DNA of 15,535 nt from Turicibacter sp. (GCA_030531025.1 JAUMTV010000073.1:1-15535); one strand, 5' to 3'; shown: positions 1 through 8,429, counted from the stretch's first letter. Notes: generated from the sequence alone by a model not told the origin. Translations and numbers: made by a program.

Positions 1-699
1 TTGTCTACCTGATTCAATGACGGCATCGACGACATTTTTAATATTAGATGGTAATCGTTCCACTTCTGTTGTGACAGGATGATACATTAAAATACTAAAT
101 TTTTCAAATGGAATTTCGTATTTGTCTTTTACTTCATCCATGTTTGGCAGCGTATCCGAATACATAATATCTAAATCAGGTGATCCAAAAACAAAGACTG
201 ATTCTTCTTTTTCTCCTAATTGTAAGATTCGTTTTTTCGCTTCATCATTTGCAACTAAGTGGAAGTGAGCCATTTTTGTAATCGCATGACGGATTGACTC
301 ATCAATCGTTCCTGATACTTCTCCACCTTCAATGTGAATCACTTTGATGTTATTAAATGCTCCAACGATAGCTCCTGCTAAGGCTTCTAAACGATCGCCA
401 TGAACAACGATTAAATCGGGTTTCACTTCATCACAATAGTTACTCAATCCTGTAATCGTGTTACTAAGTGAGATATCCATTTGATCATGTGAATTTGATT
501 TTTGATTAATATATTTATAAATATTTTTGAATCCGTCTTTTTCAATCTCATGATACGTTGATCCGTATTTATTTAACATATGCATTCCGGTTACAAAGAC
601 GTGTAATTCAAAATTTGAATCTTTTTCAACCATTTTCATTAATGATTTTAATTTTCCATAATCAGCACGTGTTCCTGTTAAAAAAAGTATCTTCTTCAT
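1..699 (-). CDS. neuC: UDP-N-acetylglucosamine 2-epimerase (hydrolysing), 3' end cut by window edge
   Basis: This cytoplasmic enzyme converts UDP-GlcNAc to ManNAc and UDP, the first step of sialic acid synthesis. The first 233 residues are present; relatives are about 375-390 residues, so roughly the C-terminal 145 are missing beyond position 1. It opens MKKILFLTGTRADYGKL, the classical NeuC start. It then shows HGDRLEALAGA, HIEGGEVSGTIDESIRH, HLVANDEA, FGSPDLDIM and YHPVTTE, all typical of the GT-B-fold epimerase family and, from memory, closest to meningococcal SiaA/NeuC rather than cell-wall MnaA epimerases. The start ATG lies 2 bp after the neuB stop. Its ribosome-binding site GGAGGCG (705-711) lies in the last codons of neuB, so the two are probably translationally coupled. 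It is the last gene of the visible sialic acid operon. Identity is sure; the missing C-terminus cannot be judged. Confidence 0.95.
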   Translation of the reverse strand, partial: MKKILFLTGTRADYGKLKSLMKMVEKDSNFELHVFVTGMHMLNKYGSTYHEIEKDGFKNIYKYINQKSNSHDQMDISLSNTITGLSNYCDEVKPDLIVVHGDRLEALAGAIVGAFNNIKVIHIEGGEVSGTIDESIRHAITKMAHFHLVANDEAKKRILQLGEKEESVFVFGSPDLDIMYSDTLPNMDEVKDKYEIPFEKFSILMYHPVTTEVERLPSNIKNVVDAVIESGRQ

Positions 700-701
700 T
701 T

Positions 702-1745
702 TTACGCCTCCAAGTCAGCCCATGAAAGATGCTCATCACATTCGATATCTTTATTGATGACACGCCCCATTAATGATTCATAATGTTCAGCTTTAATTTC
801 ACCTGTACCTGGACGTTTTACCCAAATGTTATCATGAGTTAATACATCACCTTTTTTTAACTCTTTTGTTGTAACAACTGTGGCAAATGCAAAATCAATC
901 GTTACTTGTTCTTCTTTAGCTGCTTCTTTTTTTCCACCACGCATTTGTTGGATTTGGGCACTTCCATCAATGAGTTCTTTTAATTCTTTTGGATCCATTG
1001 AACAAACGATGTCTGGTCCTGGACGGTCTTTTGAATCTGTGAAGTGACGTTCTAAAACCGATGCCCCTAAGGCTGCTGCTGCTAAACAAGCGTTGTTGTT
1101 TATCGTGTGATCAGATAACCCAATGATGGCATTAGGGAATTCATTTTGTAATTCAATCATTCCACCTAAACGAACTAAATGAGCAGGTGTTGGATAAAGA
1201 TTAGTACAATGTAATAATGAATATTTAATCCCGTGCTTCTCCATGATTTCAACTGATTTACGGATGCTTTCAATGTCATTCATTCCGGTTGATAAAATAA
1301 TTGGTTTTCCGTAAGAAGCAATTAAATCGATTAATGGATAGTTATTACACTCTCCTGAACCAATTTTATAAGCTTGAACCCCCATACGCTCTAGGCGCTC
1401 CGCTGCTGCACGTGAAAATGGAGTACTGATGAAAATCATCCCTTTAGATTCAACATATTCTTTTAATTTAATCTCATCTTCCTCATTTAAAGCACAACGT
1501 GCCATCACGTCATAAATTGAAACATCTGTATTTCCTGGAATCACTTCTTTTGCGGCTTTTGACATTTCGTCTTCAACAACATGTGTTTGATGTTTAATCA
1601 CTTCAGCCCCAGCTTCATAAGCTGCATCTACCATCTCAAACGCTGTTTTTAACGATCCTTCATGATTAATTCCAATCTCTGCAATAACTAATGGGGCATA
1701 ATCTTCACCAATTTTACGATTCCCAATTTGCATATAGTTTTTCAT
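702..1745 (-). CDS. neuB: N-acetylneuraminate synthase (sialic acid synthase)
   Basis: The enzyme condenses ManNAc with phosphoenolpyruvate to give Neu5Ac. With the start chosen here it has 347 residues, the usual family length. Residues about 15-265 form the TIM-barrel NeuB domain: [47 protein letters not shown]. The metal-ligand histidines are expected in GLSDHT (His213) and ERHFTD (His234). Residues about 283-347 are the SAF/antifreeze-like domain, with the substrate-binding Arg in WVKRPGTGE (Arg311). Long stretches look like meningococcal NeuB from memory, including [20 protein letters not shown], which favours Neu5Ac over legionaminic or pseudaminic acid synthases. An ATG three codons upstream (1754) touches the Shine-Dalgarno sequence; the ATG at 1745 has proper spacing and is preferred. 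It sits between the symporter and neuC. Confidence 0.96.
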   Translation of the reverse strand: MKNYMQIGNRKIGEDYAPLVIAEIGINHEGSLKTAFEMVDAAYEAGAEVIKHQTHVVEDEMSKAAKEVIPGNTDVSIYDVMARCALNEEDEIKLKEYVESKGMIFISTPFSRAAAERLERMGVQAYKIGSGECNNYPLIDLIASYGKPIILSTGMNDIESIRKSVEIMEKHGIKYSLLHCTNLYPTPAHLVRLGGMIELQNEFPNAIIGLSDHTINNNACLAAAALGASVLERHFTDSKDRPGPDIVCSMDPKELKELIDGSAQIQQMRGGKKEAAKEEQVTIDFAFATVVTTKELKKGDVLTHDNIWVKRPGTGEIKAEHYESLMGRVINKDIECDEHLSWADLEA

Positions 1746-1754
1746 TCTATTCAT

Positions 1755-1759
1755 CTCCT
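1755..1759 (-). promoter_or_regulatory. Ribosome-binding site that decides the neuB start
   Basis: AGGAG read on the minus strand abuts the ATG at 1754 with no spacer, but lies 9 nt from the in-frame ATG at 1745. The second ATG is therefore the likely start. Confidence 0.65.
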
Positions 1760-1770
1760 ATCGTCATCTA

Positions 1771-3243
1771 TTAATAATTTTCTGATTTTTGTTTTTTTAT
1801 AGCTAAATGAATCAAGCTAATTATGTATCCAATGATACATGAGACTCCAATTGAAATAATTGCATAACTCCATGATGTAACTTCTGGATGATTATACTTT
1901 AAATTAATCACAATGATAGCAGATGTAAAAAATCCTGCATAAGCTCCAATATTTGTCGCCTTTTTAGTGATAACTCCTAACACAAAGATTCCTGCTAATA
2001 CTCCTAGCACTAATCCCATAAAGCTATTAAACCATTCATATGCCGATTTAATCTCTCCATTTGCTAAAATCATTGACACAATAATCGCAATAATACCCAC
2101 ACCAAGTGAAACTAACTTGGCCATCCTTGTTTGTTTTTCTTCCGAGATTTGACGATTAAAACTATCTTGAATATCTAAAACCCAACTCGTTGCCACAGAA
2201 TTTAACCCCGTTGATAACGTTGATTGAGAGGCAGCATAAATCGCAGCTATTAAAATCCCTGAAATTCCAATCGGTAACTGATAAACAATAAACGATGCAA
2301 AAATTTGGTCTTGATGTACTGTTTGTAATAATTGGGGATTTTGATGATAAAAAACAAATAAAGCTGTCCCAATTAAATAAATAAGCGTTGTGGTTCCAAT
2401 TGATAAAAATCCATTTCCAAATGTCATCTTGCGTAATTCTTTAATATCTGTTGTCGTTGTAAAACGTTGAACAACATCTTGACTAGAAATATATGAAGAA
2501 AATGTATTAATTCCAGCCCCCACTAAAATAATAAACACACTTGATTTTAAAAGATTTGGATCAAATAATACTTCATTTGGAGCTAAAAATTTACCATTTT
2601 GTAATGTAGTAAAAATCGTTCCTATGCCACCATCAATCGAGAATAATAAATAAATTAACGTGAAAATAACACCAGCAATTAGTACTAATCCTTGAATAAA
2701 GTCTGTCCACAAGACTGATTTTAATCCGCCACCATACGAGTAAATAATCGCAATCATTCCCATAATGATAATTAACACATTAATATTAATTCCTACTAAA
2801 GGAGCTAATACGACTGAAGGTAAATACATAATAATCGACATACGTCCAATTTGATAAACAATAAATAATAAGGCCCCTAGTATTCTAAGTCCTTTACTAT
2901 TATAACGAAGCTCTAAGTAATGATAAGCCGTATCAATTTTTAATTTACTGTACACGGGTAAAAATAATCGTATTGTTAATGGAACAGCAATAAAAATCCC
3001 TAATTGAGCAAACCATAGAACCCACGTTCCACTATAGGAATTTCCAGCAATTGATAAAAAAGAAATTGGACTTAATAAGGTAGCAAAAATTGAAACAGAT
3101 GTCACCCACCACGGAATCGTTCCATCTCCTTTAAAGTATTCCTTTCCTGTCATCTTTTTCTTAGAAAAATACATACCTGCAAATAAAACTGCAGCTAAAT
3201 AAATGATGACAATTGCCAAGTCAATCGTCGTAAAACCGCGCAT
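1771..3243 (-). CDS. Sodium:solute symporter (SSS family), probable sialic acid transporter
   Basis: This is a 490-residue polytopic membrane protein with about 13 hydrophobic segments, the length and layout of the SSS family. It carries the N-terminal IPWWVTSVSIFATLLSPISF region and the SSS hallmark AASQSTLSTGLNS (338-349), which includes the conserved serines of the sodium site. Ser58, Ser61, Gln80 and Arg134 (in QIGRMS) fall close to positions I remember as Neu5Ac ligands in Proteus SiaT, but this needs an alignment. SSS proteins also carry proline, glucose, pantothenate and other solutes, so the substrate is inferred mostly from position: 12 bp after neuA and about 25 bp before neuB in one operon. 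It has a strong AGGAGG site upstream. No sialate lyase or ManNAc kinase is visible, so imported sialic acid would go to activation by NeuA rather than breakdown. Family sure; substrate moderate. Confidence 0.88.
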   Translation of the reverse strand: MRGFTTIDLAIVIIYLAAVLFAGMYFSKKKMTGKEYFKGDGTIPWWVTSVSIFATLLSPISFLSIAGNSYSGTWVLWFAQLGIFIAVPLTIRLFLPVYSKLKIDTAYHYLELRYNSKGLRILGALLFIVYQIGRMSIIMYLPSVVLAPLVGININVLIIIMGMIAIIYSYGGGLKSVLWTDFIQGLVLIAGVIFTLIYLLFSIDGGIGTIFTTLQNGKFLAPNEVLFDPNLLKSSVFIILVGAGINTFSSYISSQDVVQRFTTTTDIKELRKMTFGNGFLSIGTTTLIYLIGTALFVFYHQNPQLLQTVHQDQIFASFIVYQLPIGISGILIAAIYAASQSTLSTGLNSVATSWVLDIQDSFNRQISEEKQTRMAKLVSLGVGIIAIIVSMILANGEIKSAYEWFNSFMGLVLGVLAGIFVLGVITKKATNIGAYAGFFTSAIIVINLKYNHPEVTSWSYAIISIGVSCIIGYIISLIHLAIKKQKSENY

Positions 3244-3254
3244 TAAATTTCCTC

Positions 3255-3950
3255 CTAGTTACCTTCTAACATTAATTCTGCAATTTTTAAATCTAATAAT
3301 TCATCAATATCAACATCATACTCATGTGCCATTTCATATGGAATGATATTATCATTTAAGCTTGTTGTTTCATTTAAATTTTCATCAATTTTATTAATAT
3401 AAATTGCTCCATTTACTCGATAAAAATCAGGGAAATCTTGACGACGAACTGTACTTGAACAATCCAATAAGTTTTGAAGTTTTCCACCTTCACTAATTGT
3501 ACGAATTAATACTGGATGCTCTTTGACCTTTGAAACACTAACTAATGACTCAGCTTCTAACTCTAACATTTTCTCAATTGCTTCATCGATATGGAATGAT
3601 TGTCGTAATGGTTGTGTTGGTTGTAATAAAACAAGGTAGTCATAAGAATCTCCTGCTTGTTTCAATGCTTCAATACAATGTAAAACTGCATCAATCGTTT
3701 TTGCAGTATCTGATGCTAAGTAATCAGGTCTTAAAAATGGAACATCTGCTCCCCATTCTTTTGCAACTTGAGCAATTTCTTCTCCATCTGTTGAAACAAC
3801 AACACGATCAATGTACTTTGATTTTAAGGCAGCATCAATTGAGTATGCAATTAATGGTTTTCCTTTTAAATCGATAATATTTTTATCCTTAATCCCTTTA
3901 CTTCCTGCACGGGCTGGAATCAAAGCGAGGAATTTTTTATTTGATTTCAT
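3255..3950 (-). CDS. neuA: CMP-N-acetylneuraminate cytidylyltransferase (CMP-sialic acid synthetase)
   Basis: The enzyme activates Neu5Ac with CTP to CMP-Neu5Ac, the donor for the sialyltransferase in this operon. At 231 residues it matches the short single-domain NeuA type and lacks the C-terminal esterase domain found in some streptococcal and E. coli forms. Visible motifs are the nucleotide-binding loop ALIPARAGSKGIKDKN (9-24), VVVSTDGEEIA, FLRPDYLASDTA, LVLLQPTQPLR, and RVNGAIYI near the C-terminus followed by an acidic VDIDELLDL helix. The order in the transcript is flippase, neuA, symporter. The flippase stop TAG overlaps the neuA ribosome-binding site TAGGAG and only 9 bp separate the genes, suggesting coupling. 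A related cytidylyltransferase for another nonulosonic acid is possible but unlikely given the neighbouring NeuB. Confidence 0.95.
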   Translation of the reverse strand: MKSNKKFLALIPARAGSKGIKDKNIIDLKGKPLIAYSIDAALKSKYIDRVVVSTDGEEIAQVAKEWGADVPFLRPDYLASDTAKTIDAVLHCIEALKQAGDSYDYLVLLQPTQPLRQSFHIDEAIEKMLELEAESLVSVSKVKEHPVLIRTISEGGKLQNLLDCSSTVRRQDFPDFYRVNGAIYINKIDENLNETTSLNDNIIPYEMAHEYDVDIDELLDLKIAELMLEGN

Positions 3951-3959
3951 ATTTTTCTC

Positions 3960-5366
3960 CTATTTTTTCATTAATTTAAGTTGATTTCTTTTCACGACAA
4001 AATAATACAGATACAGCGAATATACTATAATAATAATAATACACAAGATGCATCGAATAATAAAACTATGAATAACTAAATAAGTCACTAACATACTTAT
4101 GAAGATAGCGAATATACTTATCCACATATAATAATCTGGAAAATCCCGATGTTTCATTCCTTTTACAACAACAATATAGTGGAACATCAACATTAAGAAG
4201 TATGAAACGGCTGTTGTAAGAGAAGCACCTAAAACTCCATACTCGGGAATAATATAAATATTTAAGACAATATTTACAATTGCCGCTAGTAAAGTAGCAA
4301 TCGGAATAATAATTGTCCTTTCTCTTGCAAACTCATAATTAACATAAAATCCATAAAGGAAAACAAAAAAATAAGCAAGTACGATTAATGGAACAGAATA
4401 GATTCCCTTTTCATATTGCTTACCTCCTAAAACTAGCGTTATTTCAGGAGACGCTAATAAGAATAAGGTCGTTCCAACGGAAAAGAAGATAATATACTGT
4501 TTGGCATAAACCTTAATTAAATCATGACATTTTTCTCTTAAATGATCAAAATACCACGGAACCCATGCATTATTGATTGACGTCCAAATCATCTGAACAA
4601 TCGCTCCTACACTATACACAACGCTGTAAATAGCAACATCAATATCCGTCTTAAAGTAAGATAGCATAAAACGATCAGCGACATTTAAGACTTGATGAGA
4701 TAAAACATGAAAGATTAATGGGAGTGATAACTTCAGACCATGTGTCCAATCTTGCTTTAATGATTTAAAGTTAACTCTCTCAATATATCTCATTAAAATA
4801 TAACCAAATACTATAATATTAGCTAACGTACTCGCTAATACCATCGCGAAATACGATTTATTTCTCATCATTAACACAAAACTAACTGATAAAAGAACAG
4901 TTAATAATGTAAATATTAGGGAAAAGTATAAATGCTTCTTCGGTTGCTTCTTAATAATTAACTCGGAAGTATAAATACTCACAACAACTCCAATAAACGC
5001 TTGAATTAACATCATCACACCATACATTAAAGATGGCACTTGTAAGACATTAATCAAACTTGGGATGATTGCTAAAGCACTTAAGCATAAAAGTAAAATA
5101 ATAAAAGGAAAAATCGATATATTAGCGACATATGATTCGAATTCCTCTTCACTTCGACTATTATAACTTAAATTGACCGTTCCCTGGATTTGTAGTCCAA
5201 TAAAAATAGTCACAATTGATAAGCTCGCTGTAAATAATGAATATAATCCATAATCTTCTGGAAGCATCAACCTTGTATAAATCGGAAGCGTAAAAAAGGA
5301 AATTCCTCTAAGTAACAGTGTTCCTATAAAATAAATGGCACTTGATTTTATAAAGTTATCTTTCAT
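3960..5366 (-). CDS. wzx: Wzx-type polysaccharide flippase (MOP/MATE superfamily)
   Basis: A 468-residue protein made of about 12-14 hydrophobic helices. It starts with SSAIYFIGTLLLRGISFFTLPIYTRLM, followed by LPEDYGLYSLF, the characteristic N-terminus of lipid-linked oligosaccharide flippases (polysaccharide synthesis family). Further typical segments are YFKTDIDVAIYSVVYSVGAI and EYGVLGASLTTAVSYFL near residue 375. Its expected role is to move undecaprenyl-linked repeat units across the cytoplasmic membrane for Wzy-type polymerisation. The start has a weak site (AGGAT) and lies 4 bp after the sialyltransferase stop, so translation is probably coupled. Its placement directly after the sialyltransferase suggests that sialylated units are exported. 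Fold and family are clear; the exact substrate is inference. Confidence 0.9.
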   Translation of the reverse strand: MKDNFIKSSAIYFIGTLLLRGISFFTLPIYTRLMLPEDYGLYSLFTASLSIVTIFIGLQIQGTVNLSYNSRSEEEFESYVANISIFPFIILLLCLSALAIIPSLINVLQVPSLMYGVMMLIQAFIGVVVSIYTSELIIKKQPKKHLYFSLIFTLLTVLLSVSFVLMMRNKSYFAMVLASTLANIIVFGYILMRYIERVNFKSLKQDWTHGLKLSLPLIFHVLSHQVLNVADRFMLSYFKTDIDVAIYSVVYSVGAIVQMIWTSINNAWVPWYFDHLREKCHDLIKVYAKQYIIFFSVGTTLFLLASPEITLVLGGKQYEKGIYSVPLIVLAYFFVFLYGFYVNYEFARERTIIIPIATLLAAIVNIVLNIYIIPEYGVLGASLTTAVSYFLMLMFHYIVVVKGMKHRDFPDYYMWISIFAIFISMLVTYLVIHSFIIRCILCIIIIIVYSLYLYYFVVKRNQLKLMKK

Positions 5367-5370
5367 AATT

Positions 5371-6384
5371 TCATCCTATTTTCTCTAGTTTATTCATCAT
5401 CTTATTATAGCGGATAATTCCAAATTGATTGACTAAGGCTGGGTGACACTCAGTTCCGACAAATACTAGTTCACTTTCTGAATCTAAGTAATCATTAGCT
5501 GCTGTTGAAAATAATGTAATTACTTTTTCAAATTGAATCTCATTAAAACGTAGCAACTCAGCTGGGAAAGGTTCTGATAGGACATAACTCTCTGGAAAAT
5601 GTTTTTTATAATCTGTGATTTCACGTGGATGAACTTTAATTAATAGTGAGTCCTCATCCATCTCTTTAACAATTTCTTTATAAAGATTAACTTTCTCCTT
5701 TTCAGTCATTAAACCATCCTCAGATAATGGTTGAGTTAGTAATAAGTATTGATAACCTTTCATTTCCTCTAACTTTTCTAAATTGAAGTTAAAAATATTC
5801 AAGATTTTTTCTTTTTCATGCAACGACTTATTACACCATAAATCCTTTAAATTAACAAGATGCACTTTATCTTCAATGCAACTTGGAATTTCTGCTAATC
5901 CTGTTAAATAAATCTCTTTTACATTATCATCTAAACCAAAAGTCTGGCGAATCCCAAAAACTTTATATAAAATACGATAAAATAAACTCAGATTTGTCCA
6001 ATCTTTAATTTCTGTATAATTAGCCAATCCATCTTCAAGCAATGTAAAAGGATAATGGGAAACAAAATAATTACCTCCTGGAATATGATCTTGACCAAAA
6101 GCTTGAACTATCTCCTTTTTATAGGGCTTGATCGCTTTACAAAGTATTCGATTCAAAGCTAAAACCGCTCCTAACTCACTTAATTTTCTTAGAAAATAAG
6201 ATTTCTTCTTTAACTTTTGATTACTCATTACATGGAATGTTTTGGGGAGGTTTTTTGTAATACTCGGATTAATGCCATCTGAAATAAAAAAGTAAGTTTC
6301 ATCGACCTGATTTGTAAAGTTTAATAAATAGATTAACAAGCAGTAGGGCGAATCAAAAATACCAATATATTTGATAGGGCTCAT
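5371..6384 (-). CDS. Putative sialyltransferase (GT52-like)
   Basis: This 337-residue soluble protein shows the motif set of bacterial GT-B sialyltransferases. An acidic D/E-D/E-G motif lies in TLLEDGLANY (Glu117-Asp118-Gly119), an HP motif in LLIKVHPREITDY (His252-Pro253), and a Ser/Thr motif in LFSTAAND (293-295). These supply the catalytic acid/base and CMP-contacting residues in this group. A second stretch, LLLTQPLSEDGLMTEKEK (214-231), is typical of GT52 proteins such as streptococcal capsule CpsK and Lst. It should transfer Neu5Ac from CMP-Neu5Ac to a glycan; acceptor and linkage cannot be read from sequence. It is the first gene of the sialic acid operon, with ribosome-binding site AAGGTG 8 nt before the ATG. 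A GT38-type enzyme is the alternative, but the length and the QPLSEDG motif favour GT52. Confidence 0.85.
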   Translation of the reverse strand: MSPIKYIGIFDSPYCLLIYLLNFTNQVDETYFFISDGINPSITKNLPKTFHVMSNQKLKKKSYFLRKLSELGAVLALNRILCKAIKPYKKEIVQAFGQDHIPGGNYFVSHYPFTLLEDGLANYTEIKDWTNLSLFYRILYKVFGIRQTFGLDDNVKEIYLTGLAEIPSCIEDKVHLVNLKDLWCNKSLHEKEKILNIFNFNLEKLEEMKGYQYLLLTQPLSEDGLMTEKEKVNLYKEIVKEMDEDSLLIKVHPREITDYKKHFPESYVLSEPFPAELLRFNEIQFEKVITLFSTAANDYLDSESELVFVGTECHPALVNQFGIIRYNKMMNKLEKIG

Positions 6385-6444
6385 TGTTCTTTCACCTTCT
6401 TTTGTTCAACAGTATATTACAAAATTTTAACATCAATTGATAAC

Positions 6445-6473
6445 ATAGTAAATGCCTATTAGCGATATTACAA
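6445..6473 (-). promoter_or_regulatory. Candidate promoter of the sialic acid operon
   Basis: On the minus strand TTGTAA (6468-6473) and TACTAT (6445-6450) are separated by 17 bp, between the terminator after licD and the sialyltransferase. It would leave a leader of about 55 nt. It is a visual match only, in very AT-rich DNA where chance matches are common. Confidence 0.4.
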
Positions 6474-6487
6474 ATTATTTAACAATC

Positions 6488-6519
6488 AAAAAGGTGTGGG
6501 ATTAATGCCACACCTTTTT
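6488..6519 (-). terminator. Strong bidirectional Rho-independent terminator after licD
   Basis: A perfect 12-bp inverted repeat (6488-6499 with 6508-6519) has an 8-nt loop. The stem runs from a five-A tract through GGTGTGG to its complement and a five-T tract, so it can act in both directions. It begins 2 bp past the licD stop and separates the glycosyltransferase/licD unit from the sialic acid unit. Confidence 0.9.
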
Positions 6520-6521
6520 GG

Positions 6522-7367
6522 CTATTTATTCGCTTGATACTCAAAACTAATAATCGTATCCCCATGTCCTGTTCGTTCTGATTCCTTCGGTAACTTCATA
6601 AAATCTCCATAGAAGTTTGTTAAGTAATCAATATACTTTTCTGGTGCATTAAACTCTTGAGCTTCAAATTCAATTCGAACAGGATCCCCATACATCTGTG
6701 TTGGAACAATAGATTTCTCATAATTCATACTTAATGCCTCTCCACAAAGAGGGGATTTTTTTTCTTGTAAGTCAATGACTTTCTGAAACAGTCTTTTTTT
6801 CACTGCTATCTTTAATTTAGATGGAATAATAGAAAATCCAATATACGGAACATATAAACACGCACGTAAATAACCTTTTAAATTTTTATTATCTTTTACC
6901 ATTGATTTAATTAATGGCTCAAAGCACATGATTTGATATAAAATAATTAACACTTTTTGATAACGCTGCTTACTTTTTTTAGTTGGAATCGAGATAATTG
7001 GGAATACATCAATGCAGATTCCCCAATGCATTTTTACAAAATCCAAACCTTTATCCATAGACGTTGTATCATTAATACGAACTTTAGCCCATGGTCTAAA
7101 ATATCCTGAATCTGTTTCTGTATTTTGTAGGAAGAAACGTTCCGCTAACTCTTCCTGACATACTTCCATAAATTTCACATAATCATCCCAAAATAATGAG
7201 ATATCGATATCATCATCCCATGGAATGAATCCTTTATGCCTAACAGCTCCGAGCAAACTTCCCCAAGAAATATAGTATTTTATATTATGCTTTTGACAAA
7301 TACGATCGACTTCCTTTAAAACGTCTAATTGGTAAAGTTGCAATGTTCTTAACTGTCCATTTTCCAT
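6522..7367 (-). CDS. licD: LicD family phosphotransferase
   Basis: LicD proteins are nucleotidyltransferase-fold enzymes that move phosphocholine from CDP-choline, or other phospho-polyols, onto surface glycans and teichoic acids. This 281-residue protein has the family signature: LDVLKEVDRICQKHNIKYY, then SWGSLLGAVRHKGFIPWDDD with the catalytic acidic cluster DDDID at 51-55, and CIDVFPI further on. The C-terminal half ends with YGDFMKLP. The ATG at 7367 is preferred over the upstream in-frame ATG at 7403 because it has AGAGGTG 5 nt ahead, and the protein then begins like its relatives. The longer form would overlap the preceding glycosyltransferase. It is the last gene of its unit. Phosphocholine is plausible because a choline-binding-type hydrolase lies just upstream, but no choline uptake or CDP-choline genes are visible here. 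Confidence 0.9.
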   Translation of the reverse strand: MENGQLRTLQLYQLDVLKEVDRICQKHNIKYYISWGSLLGAVRHKGFIPWDDDIDISLFWDDYVKFMEVCQEELAERFFLQNTETDSGYFRPWAKVRINDTTSMDKGLDFVKMHWGICIDVFPIISIPTKKSKQRYQKVLIILYQIMCFEPLIKSMVKDNKNLKGYLRACLYVPYIGFSIIPSKLKIAVKKRLFQKVIDLQEKKSPLCGEALSMNYEKSIVPTQMYGDPVRIEFEAQEFNAPEKYIDYLTNFYGDFMKLPKESERTGHGDTIISFEYQANK

Positions 7368-7372
7368 TGTTG

Positions 7373-7379
7373 CACCTCT
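7373..7379 (-). promoter_or_regulatory. Ribosome-binding site that decides the licD start
   Basis: AGAGGTG on the minus strand lies 5 nt before the ATG at 7367. The alternative ATG at 7403 is preceded only by a weak AAGAG abutting the codon. Confidence 0.65.
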
Positions 7380-7396
7380 CAAATTCAACGGCTGAA

Positions 7397-8407
7397 TTAC
7401 CATCTCTTAATATTTTTATTAAACTTCATTTTCACTCGATAGACTAGTAAAATACTATCAAATAAATTAAAGTAGAATAAACGTAATCCAACTACCTTTA
7501 ACACTTTCATGAAAAGAGATTGATCTTTAACATTCTTCCACTTGAAGTATTTATTTTTATAGTACGTTGGAAACTTTTCCTGTAAATATGCTTTCGTTTG
7601 TTTAATGTATTCGTGAACTTTGATCCAGCTCTTCTCCCCAACACATCTTGATAAATGACCGAAAACTAAATGCATGATACAGTGATACTCTATCTCATTA
7701 TAGTGAATATCTAATAGATTTCTTTCCTTTACATATTCATAGACATTATCAATGACTTTAAAAATATCATTAACTCGCTCATCATATAGATTAATTGAGG
7801 AATTAGAACGTTGGACATAATAATATAACGGCATCTCATCAATCCAGCCTATTGTCTTACAATTAAAAACATACTTTAGTGTCGCTTCTAAATCTTCATA
7901 CCATAAATTTTCTGAGAATCTTACTGAATTATTGACCCATATATCTCGTCTAAATAATTTATTTGTTGGTCCACTATTCATACTAGTCACTGAATGTTCA
8001 ATATTTTGCATCTCAGTATGTAGTAAATTACCCTCTTCATCTACACGACTATACGGGCAAATAACTAAATCTGATTGATGCTTTCTAGCATAGGTCACTA
8101 ATATCTCATACATCTTTAAATCAACATAATCATCTGAATCCACAAACGCTATAAACTCTCCACTTGATTTTGTGACACCAAAATTACGTGCAATCCCTTG
8201 CCCCCCGTTCGGAACACTATACACCTTCACTTTATGAGGATAATTTTGTTCATATTCTTTTGCAATATGTAATGAGTCATCTGTCGATCCATCATCCACA
8301 ATAATAGCCTCAATATTCTCTAATGTCTGAAAAACAATGGAATCTAGACATTTTCTTAGATATTTACTTGAATTATACACCGGAATAATTACACTTACAT
8401 CGTACAT
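7397..8407 (-). CDS. GT2 family glycosyltransferase
   Basis: This is a GT-A-fold inverting glycosyltransferase of 336 residues. It opens VSVIIPVYNSSKYLRKCLDS, then IEAIIVDDGSTDDS (acidic residues near 38-44, nucleotide binding), PNGGQGIARNFG, and the DXD-type metal site FVDSDD at 89-93. The likely catalytic acidic pair is WYEDLE (Glu171-Asp172). The C-terminal 80 or so residues are basic and hydrophobic, perhaps associating with the membrane. It resembles EpsJ/CpsI-type capsule and exopolysaccharide transferases. The sugar transferred cannot be predicted. It has a good site, AAAGGAG, 6 nt before the ATG, lies 22 bp after the large membrane protein, and is followed by licD. Confidence 0.9.
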   Translation of the reverse strand: MYDVSVIIPVYNSSKYLRKCLDSIVFQTLENIEAIIVDDGSTDDSLHIAKEYEQNYPHKVKVYSVPNGGQGIARNFGVTKSSGEFIAFVDSDDYVDLKMYEILVTYARKHQSDLVICPYSRVDEEGNLLHTEMQNIEHSVTSMNSGPTNKLFRRDIWVNNSVRFSENLWYEDLEATLKYVFNCKTIGWIDEMPLYYYVQRSNSSINLYDERVNDIFKVIDNVYEYVKERNLLDIHYNEIEYHCIMHLVFGHLSRCVGEKSWIKVHEYIKQTKAYLQEKFPTYYKNKYFKWKNVKDQSLFMKVLKVVGLRLFYFNLFDSILLVYRVKMKFNKNIKRW

Positions 8408-8429
8408 TATTTTCTCCTTTATTTAAAAG

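Noticed and set aside
1967..2152. Plus-strand open frame of 61 codons
   Set aside because: It lies antisense inside the symporter gene, has no ribosome-binding site and its low-complexity sequence mirrors membrane-helix codons.
3545..3877. Plus-strand open frame of 110 codons
   Set aside because: It is antisense to neuA, with a Leu/Gln-rich product that is a shadow of neuA codon use, and has no ribosome-binding site or known motif.
1..3950. Legionaminic or pseudaminic acid pathway instead of Neu5Ac
   Set aside because: NeuB resembles the meningococcal Neu5Ac synthase, NeuC is the UDP-GlcNAc-type epimerase, and no aminotransferase or dehydratase of the other pathways is visible. Genes left of the window could still change this.
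6398..6440. Alternative promoter TTGATG with TATACT upstream of the sialyltransferase
   Set aside because: The spacer is only 14 bp, too short for a normal vegetative promoter; the pair at 6445-6473 has 17 bp.
7368..7403. licD starting at the upstream ATG (7403), overlapping the GT2 gene
   Set aside because: The extra 12 residues are not typical of the family, and the better-spaced AGAGGTG favours the ATG at 7367.
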